A stretch of 64,000 bases of DNA from an uncultured Sphingomonadaceae bacterium (GCA_947496865.1 CANMEE010000003.1:1-64000), one strand, 5' to 3'; positions 35,702 to 44,386 are shown, numbered from the stretch's first letter. Translations and numbers: made by a program. The notes: generated by a model from the sequence alone, not told the origin.

Positions 35702-37054
35702 ATGCGTCAATCTGGCCTCGTGACCGTCGTTCAAAAGCGACCTGTAATCTCTGTATATTTTAGGCCTATTCAGGCGCTTGTTTTACCGGTGCTCGTCGCC
35801 GCTATGTTTCCCAGTAGCGTCAATGCACAACAGTCCGATGTGCTTGAGGATTTTCGTAGCGAAAGCCTGCAGTTCAAACGCGACGACAATCTTGCTGTAC
35901 GGGATCGTCCACAGCCGGAATATGATCCGGTGCCTTATCGTATTGATGGTGCAGAGATAATGCCCAGCATCAATATTGATACGCTCTATGACAGCAATAT
36001 TTTTGCGGTTCGCGAAGCGAGCGATGATCTGATCCTTCGGGTCAGGCCCAAGATCACGGCCGTAACCCAGCTGGGCAGCTTCAATATCGCCACTGCCGCG
36101 GAAGTTGATCGCCGTCAATATTTGAGCGCCGGCAGTCAGAGTACGACAGATTATACCCTCGGACTGCGCGGACGATGGGATGCCGGTCAGGACGGTCAGG
36201 TTTATGCGGGAACCCGCAACGGTCAAACCACGGAAGACCGAAGCGATCCTGCCTCTCCGCTGAATCTGCAAGAGCCGGTGCAATATCGCTATGCTTCTGG
36301 TTTTCTAGGGGCTGCGCAGAGTTTTAATCGATTACGGATTGCCGGGCGTATCGGGGTTGAAATGCGCAATTACGAGGATGGTCGGGACGGTCTGGATAAT
36401 CTGGTAGATCAGGATTTTCGCAACCGGACCATATTTACGTCAGATCTTGCCGCAGAATTTGCGATCAGCCCGGACACCTCGGTTTTCGTAAACGGTAAAG
36501 TCAATCGGCGAGACTATGTTAAACAACCCGTGCTGGAGCCATCGCGCGATTCAAAAGGTTATGAGGTTACCGTCGGGACCAGTTTTCAATTGAGCAAGCT
36601 CATCCGCTCTGAAATTGGCATCGGTTATTTTCGGCAAAATTTTGAAGACGCTGGTTTTGAGGATGTCGACGGCTTTGCAGCACGGGCAAAGCTTGAATAT
36701 TTTATTACACCGCTGGTGACGCTCACGGCGCGCGGCAATCGTGGGGTGGAGGAATCCTCAACGCTCGGTTCGGGTGCTTATGTCGCGACATCTTTTTCGC
36801 TGACAGCGGATTATGAATTGTTACGCAATCTCATCGTCACGGCGAGTGCCGGATATGAACGCGATCGATTTCAGGATATCGACCGGCGCTACAATATTAC
36901 CAATGTAGCCATGCGGGCGGAATGGCGCCTTGCGCCGCGTTATGCGTTCCACGCCCAATATGATTTTCGTGAGCAGGATGCGTCGGGTACCTTCCCCGGG
37001 CGTGAATTTTCTCGGCACCGTTTCCTAGCGGGCATCACCATAGCAGGAATGTAA
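35702..37054 (+). CDS. Outer-membrane beta-barrel protein of the polysaccharide locus
   Basis: A roughly 450-aa protein with a signal peptide (a long hydrophobic run ending SSVNAQ) and many amphipathic strands with alternating aromatic residues, ending in an aromatic/hydrophobic strand (FLAGITIAGM). It belongs to the outer-membrane barrel group often encoded in exopolysaccharide loci of sphingomonads. It may help polymer release, along with the short Wza-like protein. The ATG at 35702 is chosen for AAGGA upstream; an ATG at 35681 is also possible. Family is by fold; no catalytic motif is seen. Confidence 0.75.
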   Translation: MRQSGLVTVVQKRPVISVYFRPIQALVLPVLVAAMFPSSVNAQQSDVLEDFRSESLQFKRDDNLAVRDRPQPEYDPVPYRIDGAEIMPSINIDTLYDSNIFAVREASDDLILRVRPKITAVTQLGSFNIATAAEVDRRQYLSAGSQSTTDYTLGLRGRWDAGQDGQVYAGTRNGQTTEDRSDPASPLNLQEPVQYRYASGFLGAAQSFNRLRIAGRIGVEMRNYEDGRDGLDNLVDQDFRNRTIFTSDLAAEFAISPDTSVFVNGKVNRRDYVKQPVLEPSRDSKGYEVTVGTSFQLSKLIRSEIGIGYFRQNFEDAGFEDVDGFAARAKLEYFITPLVTLTARGNRGVEESSTLGSGAYVATSFSLTADYELLRNLIVTASAGYERDRFQDIDRRYNITNVAMRAEWRLAPRYAFHAQYDFREQDASGTFPGREFSRHRFLAGITIAGM

Positions 37055-37055
37055 A

Positions 37056-38063
37056 ATGATGGATCATTTAGACCGCCGTACCTTTGTTTCCGCCATTGCC
37101 TTGGGGTCTTTGATCGCATGTGCCCGTTCGGCCAAGGCCGCGACTATAGATGGCAGAACCTTTAGCGGAGACGGTTCAGGGGAAGGCTTAAGGGCACAGC
37201 CCGGTTTGATCATCAAAAACTCTCGTTTCCTCAATCTGGGCAACGGTGCCATTCGGGTGAATGTTGCGACGGATGGATTAATCGTGGAGCAGGTAGAAGG
37301 ACGGGACCTTTATCGCTTTCTCGAAAATACCGCGTCTGACCGATCCAAACCCGCTTCGTTAACAAATTTCAGGCTGCGTCAAATTACCGGAGACGATATA
37401 CGTAGAGCGATGACGCGTATCCGTTATGGATCAAGGGATGGGGTCATCGAAGACGTTATCGCACGCGCCGGCGTAGAAACGGAACGCTATTGTACCGGCT
37501 TCGTGCTGGATGACGAGGCGCAATCCATCCTCTATCGGAGGTGCGAAGCACATGGCTTTGCCGAGCGGGACAGACCCAACGGTGATTATTGGAACGGGGA
37601 CGGTTTTTCTGATGAACGCGGTAACAAGACCATTCAATATTTGAGTTGCACGGCCACTGGCAGCACGGATGGAGGCTTTGATCTGAAATCAACCGATGTT
37701 TTGCTGTCCGATTGCACGGCGAAGGACAATAAACGCAATTTCCGACTATGGGGCAACGGAAAGGCCGAAAATTGCCGAAGCGAAGATCCGCGATCTCGTG
37801 GCGGTTCTGGTCGGCCCGCGCATTTTTCCTTCCATGGCGGATCTGCAACATATGTGATTGACCGCCCCGTGGTCCGTGCAGCCGCTGACAACGATGCTCC
37901 GGTCTTCCTGTTCGACAATGATGCGCCAGCCAATGTAGAAATCCGTAACGCTGATATAGACGCGCCGGGCGCGCCATTGGTGTTGGCAGAAAACAGCATG
38001 CCCAACATAAAATGGGTGCCTGCCAGAGAGGATCAACTTATCCGAACCATGGAAGGCAGTTGA
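37056..38063 (+). CDS. Exported parallel beta-helix protein (possible polysaccharide-active enzyme)
   Basis: A 335-aa protein with a Tat-like signal (DRRTFVSAIALGSLIACARSAKA) followed by repeated short strands and Asn/Asp turns (IIKNSRFLNLGNGAIRVN, TIQYLSCTATGSTDGGFDLKSTDVLLSDCTAKDNKRNFRLWG), the look of a right-handed parallel beta-helix. Such folds are common in polysaccharide lyases and hydrolases. It begins 2 nt after the barrel gene stop, thus in the same operon. It may cut, edit or bind the exopolysaccharide in the periplasm. No catalytic triad can be named. Confidence 0.72.
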   Translation: MMDHLDRRTFVSAIALGSLIACARSAKAATIDGRTFSGDGSGEGLRAQPGLIIKNSRFLNLGNGAIRVNVATDGLIVEQVEGRDLYRFLENTASDRSKPASLTNFRLRQITGDDIRRAMTRIRYGSRDGVIEDVIARAGVETERYCTGFVLDDEAQSILYRRCEAHGFAERDRPNGDYWNGDGFSDERGNKTIQYLSCTATGSTDGGFDLKSTDVLLSDCTAKDNKRNFRLWGNGKAENCRSEDPRSRGGSGRPAHFSFHGGSATYVIDRPVVRAAADNDAPVFLFDNDAPANVEIRNADIDAPGAPLVLAENSMPNIKWVPAREDQLIRTMEGS

Positions 38064-38075
38064 AGGAGGGAGGCC

Positions 38076-38759
38076 CTATAGAGGGTGCGCTTCCCCATTC
38101 CAGCGTTTGAATTCACCACTTTCCTCGATGGTCCAGGACTGAGCGACGGCGCGCACGCCCTTGGCGCTTTCTTCCGGGGTTATTTCTGCCCCTGGACCGC
38201 CCATATCGGTTTGGACATATCCCGGATGGATCAGGCCTATCACAATGCCTTGATCTTTCAGATCGATCGCCACTGATCGCATCATCCGATTGAGCCCCGC
38301 TTTGGCGGCACCATAGGCATAAAACCCGCCATATGGCCACCATGATGCCGCAAGCTGACTTGAGAAATTCATGACTTTTGAACCGGCTTCCATTTTGGGG
38401 AGCAATGCCTGCATGACCCGCAGCGGTGCCATCAAAAGAATATTCAAGACGTCATTCCAGGCGGTCCAGTCGGATTGGTCCAGTTCAGGGGCTATAGGGC
38501 CGACAATGCCAGCCACATTATACAAAATATCGACACGGTCTTTGACATGGGAGGCCGCTTCCGCGACGGACGCATCTAGCCCCACGTCCATTGCAATCGG
38601 TAATACCAAGTCTTGATATTGTGCGACGATGGCATTGAGGGCGTCTGACCCTTGGGGGTCGCGCAGGAACGCATAGACTTTATCGCCTTGTTCAGCATGT
38701 TGCCGAGCCAATTCCAACCCAATACCCCGACCCGCGCCCGTAATTGCAACTACAGCCAT
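38076..38759 (-). CDS. Short-chain dehydrogenase/reductase
   Basis: A 227-aa classical SDR with the cofactor motif VAITGAGRGIGLELARQ, the NVAGI segment (NAG motif equivalent), catalytic Ser in FSSQLA, and the Y-x-x-x-K pair in YAYGAAKAGLNRM. It uses NAD(P)H to oxidise or reduce an alcohol/ketone pair. It is divergent from the SnoaL-Rieske gene run with a palindrome in the gap, so it may be regulated with it and act on a hydroxylated or dihydrodiol product; this is inference. It converges on the polysaccharide locus. Confidence 0.87.
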   Translation of the reverse strand: MAVVAITGAGRGIGLELARQHAEQGDKVYAFLRDPQGSDALNAIVAQYQDLVLPIAMDVGLDASVAEAASHVKDRVDILYNVAGIVGPIAPELDQSDWTAWNDVLNILLMAPLRVMQALLPKMEAGSKVMNFSSQLAASWWPYGGFYAYGAAKAGLNRMMRSVAIDLKDQGIVIGLIHPGYVQTDMGGPGAEITPEESAKGVRAVAQSWTIEESGEFKRWNGEAHPL

Positions 38760-38816
38760 ATCGTTCTGCTCCTATGTTTTTCAAAGCTTTGACTAACCTG
38801 TGGATGCCAGCGAAAA

Positions 38817-38836
38817 TACTGATGAATATGTCAGTA
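38817..38836. promoter_or_regulatory. Palindromic operator-like site between SDR and SnoaL genes
   Basis: Arms TACTGA and TCAGTA around an 8-bp centre, placed midway between the divergent starts at 38759 and 38899. The symmetry and size fit a TetR- or MarR-type operator. No regulator gene lies in the cluster. Confidence 0.5.
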
Positions 38837-38898
38837 CAGAGCCTCAACCTTCAAACATCTGTTATCGCCCAAAATGCTAGTGGATTTGCGGAGCAGAA

Positions 38899-39468
38899 AT
38901 GGGGATGATCCAGGCTGAACAATTAGGGATACGAAAAATTATGGATCGCCTAGCCATCGCTGCCGACAAGCTGGAATGCACGGAACTGGTAGCGCGTCTG
39001 GCGCGAGGCATCGATCGATGTGATCCGGTGCTGCTGGCAGATGTATTTCATCCCGATGCCACCGATGATCACGGTATTTTCGTCGGTTCTGCAAGTGATT
39101 TTATCGCGTGGGTGGTCCCACTTCTCAAAACGATGAAACGAACGCAGCATGTTATCGGTCAAACTTTGATCGCAGTTGATGGTGACCATGCCGCAGGCGA
39201 AAGCTATTTTCTCGCGCACCACGCTCTAGAGGGACCGGACGGTGATATTTTCTTGATTGCAGCTGGACGTTATCTGGATCGCTTTGAGCGACGCGACGGC
39301 GAATGGAAAATTTCGCATCGTCACGCGGTATATGATTGGAACAGCACCACAGCCTTAACCGACAATTTTGACCGTGACGGAACCGGGCCGCAGGTTTTTG
39401 GCCAGCGCAGCGAACGCGACCCGTCTTATGCTCATTTTGCCGGTCGAGATATTCCTGCGCGTTCATAA
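38899..39468 (+). CDS. SnoaL-like/NTF2-fold protein 1
   Basis: A 189-aa cone-shaped NTF2-like protein of the SnoaL_4 type. Motifs are LARGIDRCDPVLLADVFHPDAT near the N-terminus and GRYLDRFERRDGEWKISHRHAVYDW toward the end. Family members include beta-subunit-like partners of ring-hydroxylating oxygenases as well as free isomerases, dehydratases and cyclases. It precedes the first Rieske alpha subunit by 86 bp and is a paralogue of the proteins at 40927 and 41583. A beta-subunit role is likely but not shown. Confidence 0.82.
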   Translation: MGMIQAEQLGIRKIMDRLAIAADKLECTELVARLARGIDRCDPVLLADVFHPDATDDHGIFVGSASDFIAWVVPLLKTMKRTQHVIGQTLIAVDGDHAAGESYFLAHHALEGPDGDIFLIAAGRYLDRFERRDGEWKISHRHAVYDWNSTTALTDNFDRDGTGPQVFGQRSERDPSYAHFAGRDIPARS

Positions 39469-39554
39469 AGCCCTGATCTTTACGTCAGTGCACATTTTAT
39501 CGATCGTCCTGTAATAGCGCTGCAAGGCAAGTTCATTGGAAGGGAATAGAGGAA

Positions 39555-40892
39555 ATGGCAGATCATGATCCCCGCGAAATTAATCGGCAGCTCGCCGATA
39601 TTTCAAAACAACCCGAGCCCGAATTGCGTGGAAACCCGATCACGCCTGATCGATATTATTCCAAAGAATTTATGGATAAGGAATGGGACAAGATATGGAC
39701 CCGGACTTGGCAAATAGCCGGCTTGTCGCGTGAACTAACCAACAAAGGCGACTATATCACTACAACTTTGGGTCCCGAACGGATCCTCTGTACCAAGGGC
39801 GAAGACGATAAAGTTCGCGCCTTTTACAATGTCTGCCAGCACCGCGGTATGCAGCTTATGGAAGAGCCGTCCGGCAATACGCGGCGGTTGACCTGTCCTT
39901 ATCATGGATGGGCTTATGACCTGGCTGGCACATTGAAATTCGTGCCGGATGAAACCGACTTTCCTCAAGGAAGTCCATGCGGAAAACTCAATTTGGTCGA
40001 GATACCGTGCGAGGAATGGGCGGGTTTTGTCTGGTATAATCTCGACGAAAACTGCGAGTCCCTAAGGTCCTTCATGGGGCCCATTGCGGATCAGATTGAT
40101 TCCTACCCTATGGAGGAAATGACGCGCACCCATTGGGTAACGATCGAAGGCGATTTTAACTGGAAGCTGGTGCAGGATAATTTCAGCGAATCCTATCACG
40201 TTCCCTTTGTCCATCCCGGTTCGAAATTCGTGATCGAATATAGTCACCAATATTGCCAGTTCGACCACTATCCCGAGGGCCATTGTCGAATGTTCATGCC
40301 GGGCGCTGGACCAGCGCGAGCCGTGAAAGGCGGAGAGCAACAAACGCTGGAGATGATGAGCGAAGAAATCAAGCGATGGGAGCTTAATCCCGACGATTAT
40401 CGAGGCGGGAAAATACGCAATCTACGCGAGGATCTCCAACGCCAAAAACGCAAAATTGGCGCAGAGAAAGGATATGATTTCTCAACCTATCATGATGACC
40501 AGCTGACCGACAATTGGCATTACACAATTTTTCCCAATCTATCTTTCAGCCTCAAGCCGGATGGCAATATCTGGTTGCGGGCTCGGCCGCATGAAACCGA
40601 CCCGGAAAAATGCTATTTTGATATGTGGTTCATGACGCTCTTTCCAAAAGGTGCGAAGGAATATTATTCCTTGATCATGCAGGAATTTGTCTCGGTCGAT
40701 ACACCGGCCAAACATGTACAAGGAAAGGCTGGAGAAGTTTCGGCGGGTCCCGCAATTGACGAAGACCTAGCTATTTGGCCATTGCAGCAACGCGGATTGC
40801 ATTCGCGAGGCTACAAGCGAGATTATCTTTCCGGGCAAGAAAGCCGGATGCGTTATTTTCATGAGACATTGGAAGATTGGCTCGAGCGTTAA
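39555..40892 (+). CDS. Rieske non-heme iron oxygenase alpha subunit 1
   Basis: A 445-aa aromatic-ring-hydroxylating oxygenase alpha subunit. The Rieske [2Fe-2S] site has CQHRGMQ (near residue 93) and CPYHGWAYD (near 114), with the standard C-x-H-x17-C-x2-H spacing. The catalytic domain has DNFSESYHVPFVHPG, supplying the two His ligands of the mononuclear iron and the bridging Asp. The enzyme needs electrons from a ferredoxin/reductase pair, absent nearby. An AGAGGAA precedes the start. The substrate is unknown; aromatic, terpenoid or steroid-like rings are possible. Confidence 0.9.
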   Translation: MADHDPREINRQLADISKQPEPELRGNPITPDRYYSKEFMDKEWDKIWTRTWQIAGLSRELTNKGDYITTTLGPERILCTKGEDDKVRAFYNVCQHRGMQLMEEPSGNTRRLTCPYHGWAYDLAGTLKFVPDETDFPQGSPCGKLNLVEIPCEEWAGFVWYNLDENCESLRSFMGPIADQIDSYPMEEMTRTHWVTIEGDFNWKLVQDNFSESYHVPFVHPGSKFVIEYSHQYCQFDHYPEGHCRMFMPGAGPARAVKGGEQQTLEMMSEEIKRWELNPDDYRGGKIRNLREDLQRQKRKIGAEKGYDFSTYHDDQLTDNWHYTIFPNLSFSLKPDGNIWLRARPHETDPEKCYFDMWFMTLFPKGAKEYYSLIMQEFVSVDTPAKHVQGKAGEVSAGPAIDEDLAIWPLQQRGLHSRGYKRDYLSGQESRMRYFHETLEDWLER

Positions 40893-40926
40893 AACGCAAC
40901 ATTTACCGCAGCAAATTGCGAACCCG

Positions 40927-41469
40927 CTAACCGCTGTCCTGATCATATCCATAAACAGGATCGTCAGGATAGCGGGCGGCTTTTGTGAGGGCGGAGAGGG
41001 CCGGGTGCTTTTCATCATGACTGGCCGCAGCATTTTGGCTCCAGCTCATGATCGGCTGCCGGTGCATGATTTTCCATTGATTATCGCGTTTTTCAAAACG
41101 GTCAAGATAACGCCCCAGATAGGTCATCTCTTGGTCGCCTGCATCGGGCATTGCTGAATAGTGAAAGGCGATCAAATAGGTTTCAACATCGGCTTTCTGT
41201 TCATCGGGCGAAAAATTGATCATGACGTTGCTTACGAGATGATGAGTCCCGGAAAAGCCCTTAATGGCCTGTGCCAGCGTTTCGCAAAACGGCTGTGCAG
41301 GCACGGCTTCTTTTCCATAGGCCGCAGTGGCTTCGGGCCAATAGCAATGTTTTAGCGATGCTGTGTCGGCCCGATCCACGCCACGGCAATGAAGGTGAAT
41401 AATATCTTCAATTGCGGCTCGATCAGCCAATCTGTTGGGGCTTGGCACTTGTCCGATTTGATGGGACAT
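40927..41469 (-). CDS. SnoaL-like/NTF2-fold protein 2
   Basis: A 180-aa NTF2-like protein. It shares IIHLHCRGVDRADTASLKHCYWPEAT and GRYLDRFEKRDNQWKIMHRQPIMSW with the two other SnoaL-like proteins here. It faces left, convergent with the first Rieske gene and divergent from the third SnoaL gene, so it is transcribed separately from the rest of the cluster. Its relation to either oxygenase is unclear. The catalytic residues of this family vary and cannot be assigned. Confidence 0.8.
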   Translation of the reverse strand: MSHQIGQVPSPNRLADRAAIEDIIHLHCRGVDRADTASLKHCYWPEATAAYGKEAVPAQPFCETLAQAIKGFSGTHHLVSNVMINFSPDEQKADVETYLIAFHYSAMPDAGDQEMTYLGRYLDRFEKRDNQWKIMHRQPIMSWSQNAAASHDEKHPALSALTKAARYPDDPVYGYDQDSG

Positions 41470-41582
41470 GACCTCTCTCCTGTTCGTTCCATAAAAAGCT
41501 AATCAAAGCGCCAATTTACAGGACGGATTGCCGACTTACCATAGGCGTTAGTAGCAGTTTTGGGCGAGGATGATTGGCACTT

Positions 41583-42116
41583 ATGAAACAGCAAAATACA
41601 ATAGATGTTGCGCTGGACAAACTGGCTATCATGCAATTGCCAGGTCTTTATATGCGTGGCCTCGACCGCCTGGATCGCGACCTGTTGCGCGCGCAATTCT
41701 GGGATGATGCGTATCTCGACTATGGCATTTATACCGGTGGAGCGGACGGGTTTGCAGATTTTTGTATGGATGCGCTGTCTGGGCATCTTGCTAACCATCA
41801 TATGATTGGACAGAATAATCTCGATATCCAGGGTGACGAGGCTTTTGGCGAAGTTTATTTTTACGCTTTCCACCGGATCGTCACAGACAATGGTGAGCCG
41901 CGAGACGTTTTGATCAACGGGCGCTATATTGACCGCTATGAAAAACGGGATGGTATCTGGAAATTTTCTTACCGCAGCGAGGTGGTTGACTGGTCCCGTG
42001 ATGACCCCGCCGCCGACCAGTTTTTGGAAGGGTCTGGCAATATTTTGGGGCAGCGCAAACCCGATGATCCGATCTACAACCGCGAGGTTATGCGCCGACC
42101 AAAGGATCGTTCATGA
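41583..42116 (+). CDS. SnoaL-like/NTF2-fold protein 3
   Basis: A 177-aa NTF2-like protein with YMRGLDRLDRDLLRAQFWDDAYLDYG and GRYIDRYEKRDGIWKFSYRSEVVDW, the same two hallmark segments as its paralogues. Its stop overlaps the second Rieske gene start (ATGA), so the two are coupled in translation, the strongest hint that it is the partner subunit of that oxygenase. A TTG at 41574 with GAGG 4 nt upstream is an alternative start adding three residues. Confidence 0.82.
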   Translation: MKQQNTIDVALDKLAIMQLPGLYMRGLDRLDRDLLRAQFWDDAYLDYGIYTGGADGFADFCMDALSGHLANHHMIGQNNLDIQGDEAFGEVYFYAFHRIVTDNGEPRDVLINGRYIDRYEKRDGIWKFSYRSEVVDWSRDDPAADQFLEGSGNILGQRKPDDPIYNREVMRRPKDRS

Positions 42117-43495
42117 CAAATAAGCTGACACAAGCATCCGATCCGTCTCTCGCTCCCGGGGAAGCGCGTTGCCCGGGACCATCTCTGCAGGATATTTACG
42201 ATGCGGACGGGGACTCTATTCCCGATGCAATGCGGGCCGAGCAGTATAAATTTCTGGGCGATGAGGACTTGCCATTTGAACGCTATTTCAACCCGGATTT
42301 TGAACAAGTAGAATATGACAGATTATGGAATCGTACATGGCAATGGGCCTGCCGAGAGGAACATATTCCGGCCAAAGGCGATCGCTATGTCTATGATGTG
42401 GGCCCCTATTCGATATTGGTCGTCCGCGCAGAGGATAACGCCATCCACGCGTTTGCCAATTCCTGTCCTCACCGCGGAATGCAATTTGCGGCCACCGGCA
42501 GCACCGGGGTGAAGCGTTCCACTATTCGCTGCCCCTTTCACGGGATGACGTTCAATCTTGACGGGTCTTTGAATGAAATTCCCTGCCGTTGGGATTTTCC
42601 CCATCTCAACGAAGATAATTTCCACTTGAGCGCAGTACAGTGCGACACTTGGGGCGGATTTGTGTTTATTAATATGGACCCGGACGCACCGCCATTAGGT
42701 GATTATCTCGAAATTATTCCTGACCATTTTAAACTGTGGCCGATGGATGATCGCTACGTCGCGCTGCATACAGAAAAGATATTGCCGGCCAATTGGAAGA
42801 TGGCAATGGAAGCCTTTCTTGAGGCTTTTCATGTCCTGGAAACCCACAGCCAAGCCGTTGCAACAGCGGCGGATGCCAATGCCCAATATGATATTTTCGG
42901 CAAAAATGTCAGCCGCTTCATGCATGCCATCGGGGTGCAAAGCCCGCATATTCAAAAACCATTTTCGCAAAAGCAAATCTTCGCCAAGCTCGGCAGAGAA
43001 GCAGAGGCCTTGCCGGAGGGCGAAACCGCGCGCGCCGCTCATGCGCAATTGCTCCGCGAGGAATATAGCGCGCAATTCGGCGTTGATCTGTCCGGCAAAT
43101 CGACAGGAGAAATGCTTGATAGCATTGAATATTTCTTATTCCCCAATGCGTTTTTCTTTCCCGGTATCAACATCCGGCTTTGCTACCGCTTCCGCCCGAT
43201 TGATGTGGATCACTGTCTCCATGAAATTTTGGTGCTGCAACCGGTTCCGGAGGAGGGTAAACGTCCCGCTCCGGCCAAACCCATCCGGCTTGGTGTGGAT
43301 GATAGCTATACCAGCGTGGAAGGTTTTGCGCTGGCGGAAATATTGGATCAGGATACCGAAAACCTGAAAATGCAGCGCGATGGCGCCAAGGCATCGCTCA
43401 AGGGTGCCCAATCGCTCGGCAATTATCAGGAGGCGCGTATCCGGCAAATGCATCTGACGCTGGATGAATATATATATATCCCGGTGAGGGGTTAA
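42113..43495 (+). CDS. Rieske non-heme iron oxygenase alpha subunit 2
   Basis: A 460-aa oxygenase alpha subunit, diverged from the first. The Rieske site CPHRGMQ (near 117) and CPFHGMTF (near 139) has 19 rather than 17 intervening residues. The mononuclear iron site is EAFLEAFHVLETH, with H-x4-H. It has an N-terminal extension of about 40 residues relative to the first. It is coupled to the SnoaL-like gene just before and its stop overlaps the convergent cobU by 4 nt. Substrate unknown; difference between the two alphas suggests two steps or two substrates. Confidence 0.9.
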   Translation: MTNKLTQASDPSLAPGEARCPGPSLQDIYDADGDSIPDAMRAEQYKFLGDEDLPFERYFNPDFEQVEYDRLWNRTWQWACREEHIPAKGDRYVYDVGPYSILVVRAEDNAIHAFANSCPHRGMQFAATGSTGVKRSTIRCPFHGMTFNLDGSLNEIPCRWDFPHLNEDNFHLSAVQCDTWGGFVFINMDPDAPPLGDYLEIIPDHFKLWPMDDRYVALHTEKILPANWKMAMEAFLEAFHVLETHSQAVATAADANAQYDIFGKNVSRFMHAIGVQSPHIQKPFSQKQIFAKLGREAEALPEGETARAAHAQLLREEYSAQFGVDLSGKSTGEMLDSIEYFLFPNAFFFPGINIRLCYRFRPIDVDHCLHEILVLQPVPEEGKRPAPAKPIRLGVDDSYTSVEGFALAEILDQDTENLKMQRDGAKASLKGAQSLGNYQEARIRQMHLTLDEYIYIPVRG

Positions 43496-44046
43496 ATTTT
43501 GTCTCCCGTCTGACAAGACTTAAGCCATAGCGGTAGGCCAGCGACGATCAATGCGACATTGTCGGAGATGGCGGCTAGCCGCTGATTCATACGGCCGGAT
43601 TCATCCCGGAATTTCCGGCCTAATGGACTTTCCGGAACGATGCCCGACCCGACTTCATTGGACACCAAAATGACCGAACCCGGCGCCGCTTTAAGCGTAT
43701 CGATAAGCTTCTCCAACGCCGCTTCAACATCGCTATCGGCCAGCATCAGGTTGCTGAGCCATATCGTTAGACAATCGATCAATAGGGTAGCCTGTGAAGA
43801 CGAATGGGCAGCAATTACTGCTGCGATATCGTGACTTTCCTCAACTGTTTGCCACGCTGGCCCACGGTCTTGCTGGTGCCGTTCGATGCGATCGGTCATT
43901 TCTTGATCAAACGCCTCAGCGGTAGCGATATACACGAGGCTTTTTTCATTTTTCTCCGCCAGTGCTTGAGCAAAGCTGCTTTTGCCTGAGCGTGTGCCGC
44001 CTAATATCAACGTGATTTGACCGTTTATGTCTGTATCGGCAGGCAT
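43492..44046 (-). CDS. cobU: Adenosylcobinamide kinase / guanylyltransferase CobU
   Basis: A 184-aa bifunctional enzyme that phosphorylates adenosylcobinamide and attaches GMP, giving adenosylcobinamide-GDP. It has the P-loop ILGGTRSGKSSFAQ, ERHQQDRGPAWQTVEE with the guanylylated His, LLIDCLTIWLSN and VSNEVGSGIVPESPLGRKFRDESG. The start at 44046 has AAGGA 5 nt upstream; the ATG at 44064 is less likely. It faces away from the B12 operon and shares its divergent regulatory region. Also called cobP. No riboswitch is seen on its own strand. Confidence 0.92.
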   Translation of the reverse strand: MPADTDINGQITLILGGTRSGKSSFAQALAEKNEKSLVYIATAEAFDQEMTDRIERHQQDRGPAWQTVEESHDIAAVIAAHSSSQATLLIDCLTIWLSNLMLADSDVEAALEKLIDTLKAAPGSVILVSNEVGSGIVPESPLGRKFRDESGRMNQRLAAISDNVALIVAGLPLWLKSCQTGDKI

Positions 44047-44090
44047 ATTTTCCTTGCTCCGCATATAGGGGATGACTAGAGCAACCTCTG

Positions 44091-44270
44091 CTACAGGTTC
44101 CCGGAGACGGGATCAAAAGGGAATTCGGAAGGGAAAGCAATTTTCTAAACCGAAGCTGCCCCCGCAACTGTGATTGGTGAGCTACTCCGTCAAATCCCAC
44201 TGGATGTTATATCTGGGAAGGGGGCGAGCAAAGCGATGATCCAAGAGCCAGGAGACCTGCCCGTAGCTGT
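44091..44270 (+). ncRNA. Cobalamin riboswitch
   Basis: A near-canonical AdoCbl riboswitch in the 5' leader of btuB. Visible elements in order are the P2/P3 start ACAGGTTCCC, GGGAA, the conserved CCGAAGCTGCCCCCGCAACTG core (split: CCGAAGCTG then CCCCCGCAACTG), CCACTG, GGGAAGGGGGCGAGCAAAGCGATGA, and the B12 box AGCCAGGAGACCTGCC at its 3' end. B12 binding would switch off the downstream operon of uptake and synthesis genes. It lies between cobU and btuB, on the btuB strand. Confidence 0.95.
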
Positions 44271-44343
44271 CGACCTATCATGTGGACGGGGTGTGCCAAA
44301 TGATCGAGGATTTCCTCGCGTGGCGACGATTAACTTCGGGCTG

Positions 44344-44386
44344 CGCATGTGGGATCCCCATAGGCGCCGATATGCGTGGCCTTTTT
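44344..44386 (+). terminator. Possible riboswitch expression-platform terminator
   Basis: Downstream of the B12 box a hairpin can form (CGCAT at 44344-44348 with ATGCG at 44372-44376, with an inner GTGGG/CCCCAT pairing) followed by TTTTT at 44382-44386, 26 bp before the btuB start. This layout fits transcriptional control by the riboswitch. The stem is imperfect, so control of translation remains possible. Confidence 0.45.

Noticed and set aside
21868..38063. Lipopolysaccharide O-antigen locus rather than exopolysaccharide
   Set aside because: The Wza-like exporter, Wzc-type tyrosine kinase, outer-membrane barrel and beta-helix protein favour an exported polymer; no dTDP-sugar synthesis genes or heptosyl transferases are present. 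It cannot be fully excluded.
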